Shown here: in pieces, positions 47,060-56,020 of the stretch
Layout: the number at the start of each line of letters is the position of its first letter
Position numbering within the stretch: position 1 is the first letter of the stretch
Assembly: GCA_044356555.1 (NCBI GenBank)
Contig: JBIKWB010000006.1
Span: forward strand, 62,001-126,000
Direction: 5' to 3'
Source of the DNA: Tous-C4FEB sp044356555
GTDB taxonomy: Bacteria; Verrucomicrobiota; Verrucomicrobiia; Opitutales; Opitutaceae
Length of the DNA stretch: 64,000 nt
The notes under the pieces: model-generated
What the model was told of the DNA's origin: nothing
Database searches by the model: none
What the model saw: the letters and a program-made list of their open reading frames with translations, nothing else
Position numbers and translations under genes: made by a program

Positions 47060-47067
47060 CCGTGGTT
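47037..47067 (-). repeat. ACACGGAT-type repeat, right of the GxxExxY gene
   Basis: 31 bases; on the minus strand it begins AACCACGGATGGACACAGAT. It is an inverted partner of the copy at 46640-46670 and contains the start codon of the GxxExxY gene. The full-length dehydrogenase stop lies seven bases beyond. Confidence 0.85.
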
Positions 47068-47073
47068 CCAATT

Positions 47074-48588
47074 TCAGACGAGTTTGCAGTAATCGAGCAG
47101 GCCCTGTCGGCCGCCTTCGCGGCCGAAACCGCTCTCCTTGTAGCCGCCGAAGGGCGACGTGGGGTCGAACTTGTTGTAGGTATTGGCCCACACCACGCCC
47201 GCTTTGAGCTCCGAGGACATCTTCAAAATTCGTGAGCCCTTGTCGGTCCAGACGCCGGCACTCAGACCGTAGGCCGTGTTGTTGGCCTTCTCGATCGCCT
47301 CGTCGACGGTGCGGAAGGTCAGGATCGACAGCACCGGGCCGAAAATTTCCTCACGCGCCACCCGGCTGCTCATGCTCACGCCGGAGAAAATCGTCGGCCG
47401 GAAGTAAAAACCTTTCGCCGGCAGCTTGCACGCCGGTTGAAACATCTCGCCGCCCTCTTTCACTCCGGCGGCGACGAGCCGGGTGATCTTGTCGAGCTGA
47501 TCGCGCGAGTTGATCGCACCGATGTCGGTGTTCTTGTCCATCGGATCGCCCACGCGGAGGGTGCGGATACGGTTCTTGAGTTTCGCGAGCACCTTGGCCG
47601 CCACGCTCTCCTGCACGAGCAGACGCGAACCCGCGCAGCACACGTGGCCTTGGTTAAAGAAGATGCCGTTGACGATGCCTTCGACCGCCTGATCGAGCGG
47701 CGCGTCGTCGAACACGATGTTCGCCGCCTTCCCGCCGAGCTCCATCGTCATCTTTTTGTCGGTGCCCGCGAGGGCGCGCATGATGATCTTGCCCACTTCG
47801 GTCGAGCCGGTGAACGCGATCTTCGCCGGCGTGGGATGGTTCATCACCGCCGCGCCGACTTCGCCCGCGCCCGTGACAAAGTTGACGACACCCGGCGGCA
47901 GCCCGGCGTCCTGAAAAATCTCCGCGAGCTTCAGCGCCGTGATCGATGTGGTCTCGGCGGGTTTGAGCACCACCGTGTTGCCCATCGCGAGCGCCGGCGC
48001 GAGTTTCCACGCGCACATCAGCAGCGGAAAATTCCACGGGATCACCTGCCCGACGACCCCAAGCGGCGCGACCTTCCGGCCCGGCGCGACGTAGTCGAGT
48101 TTGTCCGCCCAACCGGCGTGGTAGAAAAAGTGCGCGGCGGCCATCGGTACGTCGAAGTCGCGCGATTCCTTGATCGGCTTGCCGCCGTCGAGCGTCTCCG
48201 CGACGGCGAATTCGCGTGCGCGATCCTGCAGGAGCCGCGCGATACGGTAGAGATATTTGGCGCGTTCACGGCCAGGCAGCTTACCCCAGACGCCGTCATA
48301 TGCGCGTTTTGCCGCCGCGTAGGCCGCATCGACATCGGCCGGACCCGCGAGCGCGATCTCCGCGATTTTCTGCTCGTTGGCCGGATTGATGGAGTCGAAA
48401 TATCTGCCGCCCTGCGGGGCGACGAACTTGCCGTCGATAAAAAGCTCATAGCGCGCCTTCAACTTCGGATCGGCCGACTCCGGCGCGGGATCGAACTCCC
48501 AGAGGTCGCCGAATATGAGTTCGGGCGCAGGGCGACCGGAGCGAACGACGGGGCGGTTGGATTTTTTAGCGGCGGTCAAAATGGGCAT
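47074..48588 (-). CDS. Aldehyde dehydrogenase, full length
   Basis: 504 residues. NAD-dependent oxidation of an aldehyde to its acid. Motifs: PLGVVGQVIPWNFPLLM, GNTVVLKPAETTSITAL, FTGSTEVGKIIM, MELGGKAANIVF with the general-base Glu, FFNQGHVCCAGSRLLV with the nucleophilic Cys, and EEIFGPVLSILTF. The C-terminal FGGYKESGFGREGG is typical. A leader of about 40 residues precedes the usual fold start. Encoded directly downstream of deoC, it most likely removes the acetaldehyde that DeoC releases. Confidence 0.93.
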   Translation of the reverse strand: MPILTAAKKSNRPVVRSGRPAPELIFGDLWEFDPAPESADPKLKARYELFIDGKFVAPQGGRYFDSINPANEQKIAEIALAGPADVDAAYAAAKRAYDGVWGKLPGRERAKYLYRIARLLQDRAREFAVAETLDGGKPIKESRDFDVPMAAAHFFYHAGWADKLDYVAPGRKVAPLGVVGQVIPWNFPLLMCAWKLAPALAMGNTVVLKPAETTSITALKLAEIFQDAGLPPGVVNFVTGAGEVGAAVMNHPTPAKIAFTGSTEVGKIIMRALAGTDKKMTMELGGKAANIVFDDAPLDQAVEGIVNGIFFNQGHVCCAGSRLLVQESVAAKVLAKLKNRIRTLRVGDPMDKNTDIGAINSRDQLDKITRLVAAGVKEGGEMFQPACKLPAKGFYFRPTIFSGVSMSSRVAREEIFGPVLSILTFRTVDEAIEKANNTAYGLSAGVWTDKGSRILKMSSELKAGVVWANTYNKFDPTSPFGGYKESGFGREGGRQGLLDYCKLV

Positions 48589-48604
48589 GGAAGAAAGGGA
48601 GTTG

Positions 48605-48660
48605 AGGTAGGGTCGACTCTCCGAGCCGACCGCGGACGCCTCGGAGAGGCGTCCCTACCT
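48605..48660. repeat. Imperfect palindromic element with AGGTAGGG/CCCTACCT ends
   Basis: Two 21-base arms (48605-48625 and 48640-48660) pair at 19 of 21 positions around a 14-base loop, with CTCTCCGAG / CTCGGAGAG at the core. It fills the spacer between deoC and the dehydrogenase gene and touches the deoC stop. It looks like a dispersed REP-type hairpin, not a terminator (no T tract). Confidence 0.8.
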
Positions 48661-49603
48661 AGTAGGATTCAGCGGCTTCGCTGAAGTAATACGGCGCCTG
48701 GTAGGCCCCGGTCTTTTCCTTTTCGAGCTGCCGCACGAGGTCGTTGAGCAGCGAGCTCGCGCCGAACCGATAGCGGCGGTTGTTCAGCCACGCGTCGCCA
48801 AGCGTCTCTTTCACGGCGACGAGAAACGTGAGCGCCTGCTTCGCCGTGCGGATACCGCCAGCGGGCTTCATCGCAATGGCGACGCCCGTAGCGAGGTAGA
48901 AATCGCGGATCGCCTCGAGCATCACCTGATTGTTGCCGAGCGTGGCGTTGAGCGAAGTCTTGCCCGTGCTGGTCTTGATGAAATCTCCCGGGCGGATCAC
49001 CCGCATCGCCAGAAAAGAGGCGGCGCGGATGTTGTCGTAGGTTTCGAGTTCGCTGACTTCCAAGATCACCTTGAGCGTCGCGTCACCGCAGGCCTGCACC
49101 ACGGCCGCGATTTCATCCTGCATCTCGCCAAACTCGCCCGCGAGAAATGCCCCGCGGTTGATCACCATGTCGATCTCGTCGGCGCCGTCGGCGACCGCCG
49201 CCTTCACCTCCGCCAATCGAGTTTTCAGCGGGGCTTGGCCGCTGGGAAACGCCGTCGCAACGGAAGCGATTCGCACGGCCGTGTCGCAGCCGAGCGCCCG
49301 GCGCGCATGCTTCACCATGGCAGGATAGACGCACACCGCCGCCACCTGCGGTACGCCCAGCTCCGGGTCGTGGGGCGCAAGCGCCTTTTGGCAGAGCGAG
49401 GCCACTTTGCCCGGCGTGTCTTTGCCTTCGAGCGTCGTGAGATCGACCATCGACGCCGCGAGTTTCAGACCCTGAACTTTCGAAGCCTTCTTGATCGAAC
49501 GCGTGCCGTATTTCGCGACGCGCTCGTCGATGCCGATCTGATCGACCGAGCCGACTTCATCAAAGAGCCGTTGCAAAGCGGCCTGCGGGGAACGTGCCAA
49601 CAT
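48659..49603 (-). CDS. deoC: Deoxyribose-phosphate aldolase
   Basis: 314 residues. It cleaves 2-deoxyribose-5-phosphate to acetaldehyde and glyceraldehyde-3-phosphate. Schiff-base region RPGDFIKTSTGKTSLNATL with the reactive Lys, second active-site Lys in MKPAGGIRTAKQAL, and EIDMVINRGAFLAGE with the conserved Asp/Asn. It has an N-terminal extension of about 60 residues before the LTTLEGKDT start of the barrel and a C-terminal tail ending EAAESY, so it is longer than the Escherichia coli enzyme (about 259). The start at MLARSPQ is chosen from several; upstream codons are Arg/Ala-rich and non-family. Confidence 0.93.
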   Translation of the reverse strand: MLARSPQAALQRLFDEVGSVDQIGIDERVAKYGTRSIKKASKVQGLKLAASMVDLTTLEGKDTPGKVASLCQKALAPHDPELGVPQVAAVCVYPAMVKHARRALGCDTAVRIASVATAFPSGQAPLKTRLAEVKAAVADGADEIDMVINRGAFLAGEFGEMQDEIAAVVQACGDATLKVILEVSELETYDNIRAASFLAMRVIRPGDFIKTSTGKTSLNATLGNNQVMLEAIRDFYLATGVAIAMKPAGGIRTAKQALTFLVAVKETLGDAWLNNRRYRFGASSLLNDLVRQLEKEKTGAYQAPYYFSEAAESY

Positions 49604-49692
49604 GCGCGCACTCTCGCCCCGCCCCGCCGCGAAAGCCAAACGAAAACTCGCCGCGTCTCCCCTTCGTTCCGCTGGTCCGGTCGACGCGACCA

Positions 49693-50199
49693 CTACCACC
49701 GCAGTTTCAGGATATCCCAACCTTTGTGCTCGGGACTGTATTTCAACTTCAGCTTAGCGGGGCCAATATTCATGATCGTGCCGCCGTCCTTAAGATTGAA
49801 GGCTTCTTCCTTTATCTTCAGCTCCTTGTCGGCGATCGCTAAGTCCAAGCCCTTGAGGTCCAAGCCTCCGACGACATGAAACGGCTTCATCGCCACGACC
49901 TCGCCATCGGGAGCCGGCGCGCTTGCCGCCGATTTCTCAGGTAGAGCTGGCGGCGCAAAACTAAATGACTGCCTGATCACCGAGGAGATCTCAGTGCGCA
50001 CAGCTGATTTGGCCGGCCGCCGTGCTCTTTCGGACAGGGCAGTTTTGGTCGGGGCTGGCGTGGCAAAAATCGGCGGAAGCATGACCACCGCCGGCGCTAC
50101 CTTCGAGCTTGGATTCGATTGCGCGGCAACGAGCCAAACTCCACCCGAAAAAACCCACGACGCGAGCAGCCGGAGGGAGGTTGAGCGTGAAGAATGCAT
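49693..50199 (-). CDS. Exported protein of unknown function
   Basis: 168 residues with an N-terminal signal (LRLLASWVFSGGVWLVAAQS), a Pro/Ala-rich middle, and a C-terminal piece starting DGEVVAMKPFHVVGG then LAIADKELKIKEEAFNLKDG. No family was recognised. The VVAMKPFHV stretch resembles motifs in the PDZ-like protein just upstream and in both TonB receptors of this window. The gene begins four bases after the PDZ-like gene's stop, so the two are a unit. Confidence 0.7.
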   Translation of the reverse strand: MHSSRSTSLRLLASWVFSGGVWLVAAQSNPSSKVAPAVVMLPPIFATPAPTKTALSERARRPAKSAVRTEISSVIRQSFSFAPPALPEKSAASAPAPDGEVVAMKPFHVVGGLDLKGLDLAIADKELKIKEEAFNLKDGGTIMNIGPAKLKLKYSPEHKGWDILKLRW

Positions 50200-50203
50200 T
50201 CCG

Positions 50204-51997
50204 CTATCTCACCTGAACCGCCGTTTCCTCAAAAGGCATGACCCGCTTAAAATCCGTGCGCGTCGCTTCGAACGACCGCGAAACCTTCATGAGCAACACC
50301 CGCATGCCGCCGCCCGCTTTCATTCGCACCGGCTGCGGCGCGACCGCGGGATCGAGCGTCTGAAAATGCACGTCCATTCCAGCGTCGGTGACCTTCACCA
50401 CGCCAGCAATGCGGAACGAGTCGCGCAGCTTTACCGCGATGTCCTCGAGCGCGCGCCCGGCTTTGTTCACACGAAAGTGCGCCTGAAATCTTTCGGCTGG
50501 GAACTCCACGTTACCGTCGCGAATCGGAAACTCAAAGACCACCGCCGCTCCTTCATCCTTGAAGATCCGTAGATCCTTAAAGTCGACAAGACCCGTGAGC
50601 GCCGGAAGCTCGCCCAGCGCTTTCGGCGTATCGCCGCCGTCGTCGCGCCACCGCTGCACGTCTTCGGATGTGGGCGGCTTTCCATCAATGCTCAAAAGCA
50701 TCACGCGCTCGGCCTCGGGCCTGGAAGGGTCGACGCGAGTCACGGTGAGGCGTTGGTCCTCGATGCCGCGCGACGTTTCCGTGTAGGCCCACTGATCCGC
50801 CTCCGCTCCGAGTTTGGCGTAGGCCTCCGTGAACAGGGCAATTTCCGCCTCGGTCGCGGGGGGTAGTTTCAAGAAATCCTCAGCGTAGGGACGAACGACC
50901 TCGGTGACGTGTGCTCCGCTCTTTGCGGCGAGAAGGGCAAAAATCGCATTCGCGTCGTAGCTTGGCTTCACTTCGAAGGGCCAGCGGGCGGAAACTTTGC
51001 CGACTTTCGTCGTCCAAAGATCGAGCGCGTGTTCGAAACGGACACGCGCTTCGGCCAGCGAAACTTCGCCTTTCTCTTTGCGCGTATACCGCCAAGCCCG
51101 TTCCAGCGCACCCGAGGGAGAAGTGAGAAAGACCCAGCGTCCGGTTTTGGAGGACGCCATTTCGAGGATCACATCGGTGCGACCGCGAAACTGCGTGACG
51201 AAGATCCGGTGCAGCCCTTCGCGTCCGCCGCCGATGGTCCATTCGTAGCCGGTGGGTTCGGAGCGGAGCGAAGCACCCGGCCCGAGCAGCGTTTGGAAAA
51301 ACCCGTCGTGCACCCAGGTAAGAATACCGTTGTCCAAGACGGCTCGACTCCGTTCCGCCAGCGGCCCGGGCTCCGTCACGGTGCTCGGTTCTCGTCCGAA
51401 CGGCGCACGCCAAATGGATGCGCCCCAACGCGGCGCTGGCGTTGGCACCACGAGCTTCACGGTGCGCACGGTCTTCGTCCAAGGGGTTTCGACTTCCAGA
51501 GTCCAAACGATCGGCGAATTACCCGCCGCGACCTCCGCCCATTTTTTCTGTTGGGTCTTATGCCATTGTCCCGATTTGCCCAAGGAGAAGCCGCTACCGA
51601 CCGTGCTCCTGCCCTCGGATTTTAGGACGCGCTCGCCTGGAAGGAGGCCGGCCCGGTCCGCTGCGGTATTGGGTACGACAGCGGTAATGATCGGGGCAAA
51701 CTTCGAAAACAACACCTTCAGGCCACCCGGGTTCGCCTTAGGATAAGGCGCGCTGTCAACCCGAAGCCCGAAATCCTCGATCTGGTCCGCTTTCACGTTG
51801 TAGGCCGCCATAGAAACGACGTCCCCATCCACCGTCTCGTCATCGGTCGCCGCGACCGACTTCGGCGGGGTGGCTTGCTCGGCCACAGCGGCAACCGGCA
51901 ACAACGCCAACCCCAACATCGTGAGGACCAGCAGAGGAAGAGGGCCGCGTGATATTCGGTGCAGCGGGAATGCCCGAAACTCAAAAATGTTTCTCAT
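50204..51997 (-). CDS. Exported PDZ-domain protein of unknown function
   Basis: 597 residues. Signal peptide to about residue 39 (ending AVAEQ), then DGDVVSMAAYNVKAD. A PDZ-like region at about residues 95-125 has FAPIITAVVPNTAADRAGLL and GERVLKSEGRS, the carboxylate-binding and strand pattern of PDZ domains. The rest (WTLEVETPWTKTVRTVKLVV, DVILEMASSKTGRWVFLTS, VMLLSIDGKPPTSEDVQRW) has no recognised enzyme domain; the last piece could be a second, weaker PDZ. Trypsin-type or carboxy-terminal protease catalytic residues are not visible. Probably a periplasmic scaffold. Paired with the small exported protein gene downstream. Confidence 0.75.
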   Translation of the reverse strand: MRNIFEFRAFPLHRISRGPLPLLVLTMLGLALLPVAAVAEQATPPKSVAATDDETVDGDVVSMAAYNVKADQIEDFGLRVDSAPYPKANPGGLKVLFSKFAPIITAVVPNTAADRAGLLPGERVLKSEGRSTVGSGFSLGKSGQWHKTQQKKWAEVAAGNSPIVWTLEVETPWTKTVRTVKLVVPTPAPRWGASIWRAPFGREPSTVTEPGPLAERSRAVLDNGILTWVHDGFFQTLLGPGASLRSEPTGYEWTIGGGREGLHRIFVTQFRGRTDVILEMASSKTGRWVFLTSPSGALERAWRYTRKEKGEVSLAEARVRFEHALDLWTTKVGKVSARWPFEVKPSYDANAIFALLAAKSGAHVTEVVRPYAEDFLKLPPATEAEIALFTEAYAKLGAEADQWAYTETSRGIEDQRLTVTRVDPSRPEAERVMLLSIDGKPPTSEDVQRWRDDGGDTPKALGELPALTGLVDFKDLRIFKDEGAAVVFEFPIRDGNVEFPAERFQAHFRVNKAGRALEDIAVKLRDSFRIAGVVKVTDAGMDVHFQTLDPAVAPQPVRMKAGGGMRVLLMKVSRSFEATRTDFKRVMPFEETAVQVR

Positions 51998-52117
51998 GCA
52001 GGAAGACCTTTGGGATAATTGATTCGCCCGGTTGTTCCGAGCAACCGAGAATCAAAAGGCCACCGCCCGCGACCTTCCGTCTTGCGCGCCATTCATACGC
52101 GTCACTTCATCAACCGC

Positions 52118-52327
52118 ATGATCGCGTTTCAGGACTGGCTCATCTTTGCCGTCGCCGCGCTCGGGATGGTGCTCTCGACAGAGCCGACCATGATTTATCT
52201 GATCTCCCGCTCGATCTGCCAGAGCCGCCGCGCTGGGGTCATCTCGCTGATCGGCGCAATCCTCGGTTTCTGTTTTCTCATCTTTGGCGCGTTCGCCGAC
52301 CGTCTCGCACTTTTCGATAGGAGATAG
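52118..52327 (+). pseudogene. LysE/RhtB-type exporter, N-terminal fragment
   Basis: About 69 codons from MIAFQDWLIFAVAALGMVLS, then EPTMIYLISRSICQSRRAG and GAILGFCFLIFGAF. This matches the first third of LysE-family amino-acid exporters (usually about 205 residues), where the glycine/proline GPxxxY region follows helix 1 and the RRAG loop precedes helix 2. It then ends ADRLALFDRR and a stop. No continuation is seen in the other frames before the NTF2-like gene, so the rest has been lost. Confidence 0.55.
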
Positions 52328-52366
52328 CTCGCCTCCTCTCTTCTCCGCTTCGCTACCGTTATCCCT

Positions 52367-52873
52367 ATGAAACCCAAAATCCCCTGCCTCATCGGCCTGC
52401 TCTGCGCCGGCCTGCTCCTCGCTCCATCCATCGTCACCCCCTCCGTGGCAGCCACGGCCACGGCAAGCAACTCCGCCCTCCTTGCCGCGGTCGCTGCGGC
52501 AGACGACGAACGCTGCGCCGCCACCCAAGCCGGCGATCGCGCCCGTCTCGCCGCCAGCTACTCCGACGACCTGCACTACGCCCACTCAAACGGAAAGATC
52601 GACACCAAGGCTTCCCAGATTGAGGGCGTCATCAACGGCCCGAACATCTACGAGAAATTCGAGTACAAGGACCGCACGTTCGTCCCCGCCGGACCCGGCG
52701 TCGTCTTGATGAAGGGCCGCGTTTTGGTGCACATGAAAAGTAAAACGACGGGCCAGAAACTCGTGAACGACCTCAACTACCTCGCCGTTTGGCGTGAGGA
52801 AAACGGCAAGTGGCGCTTCCTCGCTTGGCAGTCCTGCAGGAACGTGCCGCCCGCGCCGTCGACGCCAAAGTAA
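52367..52873 (+). CDS. Exported NTF2-like protein (DUF4440/SnoaL-like)
   Basis: 168 residues. Signal peptide at 1 to about 30 (LIGLLCAGLLLAPSIVTPSV, then AATATAS). The mature cone-shaped NTF2 domain shows ALLAAVAAADDERCAATQAG, LAASYSDDLHYAHSNGKIDT and NDLNYLAVWREENGKWRFLA, the last being the typical W-x-x-x-GxWR ending. The fold serves many roles from enzymes to ligand binding; no catalytic residues single out one. It is downstream of the LysE fragment and convergent with the sulfatase gene. Confidence 0.85.
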   Translation: MKPKIPCLIGLLCAGLLLAPSIVTPSVAATATASNSALLAAVAAADDERCAATQAGDRARLAASYSDDLHYAHSNGKIDTKASQIEGVINGPNIYEKFEYKDRTFVPAGPGVVLMKGRVLVHMKSKTTGQKLVNDLNYLAVWREENGKWRFLAWQSCRNVPPAPSTPK

Positions 52874-52928
52874 GCCGCGGGCTCTCGCTCGCCTTGCCTT
52901 CGCTTCAACCGGCCCGGTGCGCCGACGC

Positions 52929-54356
52929 TCAGTTCACCGGCGCTTTCCAAAACTCGTTGTCCGCGCGCCCGGTACGCATGATCTCGGTGATGCGCGCCAC
53001 CACTTCCGGGTGCTTGGCGGCGACATCCGTCGTTTCGCCCAGATCCGCCACCAGATCGAACAACTGCAAGGGCGCGTCCCGCTTCACTAATCGGATGCCT
53101 TTCCATTGATTGCCGAGCAGCACCGCTTGGCTGAATCCCCGCTCGAAAAACTCCCAGTAGAGATAGTCGTGCTTCGCCTGCGTTCCCCGGCCCGTCAGCT
53201 CCGGCAAGAGACTCACGCTGTTGTGCGGCTTCGGCGCCGGCACGCCGGACAATTCCGCAAACGTCGCCAGCATGTCGCCAAAGTAGCCGACGTGGTCCGA
53301 CACCGCGCCCGCTTTGATCTTACCCGGCCAACGCACGAGGAACGGCACGCGGATGCCGCCATCAGTGAGACTGCGTTTGATGCCTTTCAACGGTCCGCTT
53401 GCCGCAAAAAAATCGGGATTCTGCAAGGGTCCGCCTTCGCGATGCGGACCGTTGTCGCTGGAGAACATCACCACGGTATTCTCGTCGAGACCGAGCTGCT
53501 TCAACTGCGCCAACAGTTCGCCGATCCCTTCGTCCATCCGCGTGATCATCGCCGCCTGGCCTTTTTGCACGTCGGGCCAGGACTTGTCCGCGTAAACTCC
53601 GTAGCTCGGCACTTCTTGGCCGTCGCCGAGTTCACGGGAGCGCTCGTTGTTCGCGTGGGGTACAACGAGCGAAAGGTAGAGGAAAAACGGCTTCTCGCGG
53701 TTCTTCGCGACGAACTCTTTCGCCTCCTGAAAAAAGAGATCGCCCGCATAGACCAGGCGTTTCGTCGCATAGCCGGCGCCTTCGACCGGACCGACCTGCA
53801 CGCGGTCATTCGGCAATGGCACGCGCTCGCCGTTGCGCCAGAGAAAATCCGGATAGTGATTGTGCGCGTGGGTCTGGTTGAGAAACCCAAAATAGGTGTC
53901 AAAGCCCTGCTTGTCCGGCGATCCCGTGCTGCCGTTTTCACCGAGACCCCACTTGCCGACCAACCCCGTGGTGTAGCCCGCGCTTTTCAAAACTCGGGCA
54001 ATCGTGACTTCGTTGGCCGGGAGCGTCTGCGCCGCGTAACCCAACGTGCCGGCATTGCCGCGCACCGACGTTTGGCCGGTGTGTCGACCGGTCATCAACA
54101 CGCTGCGCGAGGGCGCGCAGACCGTGCTCCCCGCGTAGAACTGCGTGAAGCGCATCCCTTCCGCGGCCATGCGGTCCAGCCGGAGCGTCTGGATCAGTTT
54201 CTGCCCGTAGGAGCCGAGGTCGCCGTAGCCCAGATCATCGGCGAGAATGAAGATGATATTGGGTTTGGCCGCTCCGCCGCCCGGGGGAGCGGCGGAAAAG
54301 AGCGGCGATAAGGCAGCAAGCAGAGCGACGACCAGGGCAAGTTGGGGGTAACGCAT
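52929..54356 (-). CDS. Sulfatase, formylglycine-dependent, exported
   Basis: 475 residues of the arylsulfatase-A-like type. Signal peptide to about residue 22 (LSPLFSAAPP). The metal-binding opening NIIFILADDLGYGDLGSYG is followed by CAPSRSVLMTGRHTGQ, whose Cys is the residue converted to formylglycine by a maturase. Downstream are GKWGLGENG, FLYLSLVVPHANNE and FSSDNGPHREGG with further metal ligands, and RVPFLVRWPGKIKAG, a standard S1-family order. The substrate (sulfated polysaccharide or lipid) cannot be told. It is encoded beside the Gfo/Idh/MocA gene on the same strand, an arrangement common in carbohydrate-degrading bacteria. Confidence 0.93.
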   Translation of the reverse strand: MRYPQLALVVALLAALSPLFSAAPPGGGAAKPNIIFILADDLGYGDLGSYGQKLIQTLRLDRMAAEGMRFTQFYAGSTVCAPSRSVLMTGRHTGQTSVRGNAGTLGYAAQTLPANEVTIARVLKSAGYTTGLVGKWGLGENGSTGSPDKQGFDTYFGFLNQTHAHNHYPDFLWRNGERVPLPNDRVQVGPVEGAGYATKRLVYAGDLFFQEAKEFVAKNREKPFFLYLSLVVPHANNERSRELGDGQEVPSYGVYADKSWPDVQKGQAAMITRMDEGIGELLAQLKQLGLDENTVVMFSSDNGPHREGGPLQNPDFFAASGPLKGIKRSLTDGGIRVPFLVRWPGKIKAGAVSDHVGYFGDMLATFAELSGVPAPKPHNSVSLLPELTGRGTQAKHDYLYWEFFERGFSQAVLLGNQWKGIRLVKRDAPLQLFDLVADLGETTDVAAKHPEVVARITEIMRTGRADNEFWKAPVN

Positions 54357-54405
54357 GCCGTCAGGGAGCAGACTTCCCGCCCGATTTCAACCCCCTCGGC
54401 GCGGC

Positions 54406-55734
54406 TCAGCCGGAGATCGGCCAGCCGTCGCGGTAGGGACGTTTCAGGAAGGCATTTGCTTCCGGCGCGTTCGTCACCACGCCCGCCTTCCCGTCGTAAT
54501 CGAGCTTCTTGCCGGCGCGATAGGCGACGAGGCCCAACGCCATCTGCTCGGTCATGAGTCCGTTGTAATCAAAGTTGCAGGAGGTCTGCAGGTTTCCTTT
54601 GCACGCGTTGATCCACTCTTCCTGGAAGTTGCCGATCGGTGGGGTCACTTCCTCGGGTTTGCGGGTTTTATAATAGGTCAGGTCGGATGAATCGGCCGCC
54701 GGAATCAACATGCGCGAGTTAAAGTCCGCCACGAGCAGGCCCTTCGAGCCTTTGAACATCGCGCCGTGGCCGATCTTGTTCAGATCGATCCATGGTTTCG
54801 GGGCCGTCGGCAGAGCGCCGCCCTGATACCAGCTCACGCGGATCGCCGGACGCCAGTCATTCGCCGGATGGTTGAAATGCGCGGTGAGTTCCACCGGCGT
54901 CACGTCGGGGTTAAACGGATCGCCTTTTGCCTCGATCGACGTCGGCAAGCCCGCGTCGAGCGCATTCCAAGCGAGGTCCATCGTGTGGGCGCCCATGTCG
55001 CCGATTTGCCCCGTGCCGAAGTCCCAAAACATATTCCACTGCAGGCAATTTGCCCCCGCCTTACCCGAGAAATACTCGGGATTGTAGGGGTGATACGGCG
55101 AAGGCCCGATCCATTGGTCATAGTGCAACGTGCTCGGCGGCGTGCCCAGCGCGGGACGATAGCCGGGTTGCCGCAACTGGCGGTTGCCCCACACGAATAC
55201 GCCCTGCAGGTCGCCGACGGCACCGTCCTTGATCAGCTCGCGCACGCGCGCGAAATTCGGGTTCGCGTGCCGTTGGGTGCCCGCCTGCGTGGCGATCTTG
55301 TGCTTGTTTTTCAGATAAGCCGCGCGCACCAAACGAGTTTCCTCCACGCTCAGCGCGATCGGTTTCTCCATGAAGACATGGAGCCCGCGGTTCATCGCCC
55401 AGATCGCAATATGCGCGTGATGATGGTCCGGCGTGCAGCAGACGATCGCATCGAGCCCTTTGTGATCGAGACACTTTCTCCAATCGATGTAGGTCTTCGC
55501 ACCCGGAAATTTCTCCAAAGCCTCGGGGAAGCGCAGTTCGTTCACGTCGCACAACGCGACCACGTTCTCTTTGGCGAGTCCCGCATAATGGGCCAAGCCG
55601 CGCCCCCACACTCCGATCAAGGCGATGTTGAGTTTTTTATTGGGCGTGTTCTGTCCAAACAACGTGCCGCTGCGGAGGATCGTGAGTCCGGTTCCGGTGA
55701 CAGCGGCGGCTCTAAGGAAATGACGACGATTCAT
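54406..55734 (-). CDS. Gfo/Idh/MocA-family oxidoreductase, Tat-exported
   Basis: 442 residues from MNRRHFLRAAAV (starts three and five codons upstream are also possible). The RRHFLRAA twin-arginine signal indicates export folded with NAD(P). The Rossmann part has IALIGVWGRGLAHYAG and DAIVCCTPDHHHAHIAIWAM, then MEKPIALSVEE, the EKP catalytic motif. A C-terminal sheet domain follows (WNMFWDFGTGQIGDMGAHTM). Enzymes of this Tat-secreted group act on carbohydrates; the substrate is unknown. It lies 49 bases upstream of the sulfatase gene on the same strand, so joint sugar processing is plausible. Confidence 0.92.
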   Translation of the reverse strand: MNRRHFLRAAAVTGTGLTILRSGTLFGQNTPNKKLNIALIGVWGRGLAHYAGLAKENVVALCDVNELRFPEALEKFPGAKTYIDWRKCLDHKGLDAIVCCTPDHHHAHIAIWAMNRGLHVFMEKPIALSVEETRLVRAAYLKNKHKIATQAGTQRHANPNFARVRELIKDGAVGDLQGVFVWGNRQLRQPGYRPALGTPPSTLHYDQWIGPSPYHPYNPEYFSGKAGANCLQWNMFWDFGTGQIGDMGAHTMDLAWNALDAGLPTSIEAKGDPFNPDVTPVELTAHFNHPANDWRPAIRVSWYQGGALPTAPKPWIDLNKIGHGAMFKGSKGLLVADFNSRMLIPAADSSDLTYYKTRKPEEVTPPIGNFQEEWINACKGNLQTSCNFDYNGLMTEQMALGLVAYRAGKKLDYDGKAGVVTNAPEANAFLKRPYRDGWPISG

Positions 55735-56020
55735 GGGGTTCATGGGCATAATGGGGGGAAGCCATCGAGCTGCGCTCCCCGCCGATGGGCGGAGCCTGCG
55801 CGTTCTTTGGCAGCAGAGCTAAAGTTGATCCGCGCCGGACCCGGCGTCGAGCCTGCGCCGCAAAGAAACGTGTCGGCGTTCTTGTGCCCCCCGGCACGAA
55901 GGCTAGGGATTCCGCCATGCGCCGCCCCGCTCCCCGCTCGCTTTTGCAAGGAGCCCGGCGAACAGACGGATCCGCTGAAACGCTTGCCGGACGGGCGCGG
56001 GCGTCTTCGCTTCCACCGCG

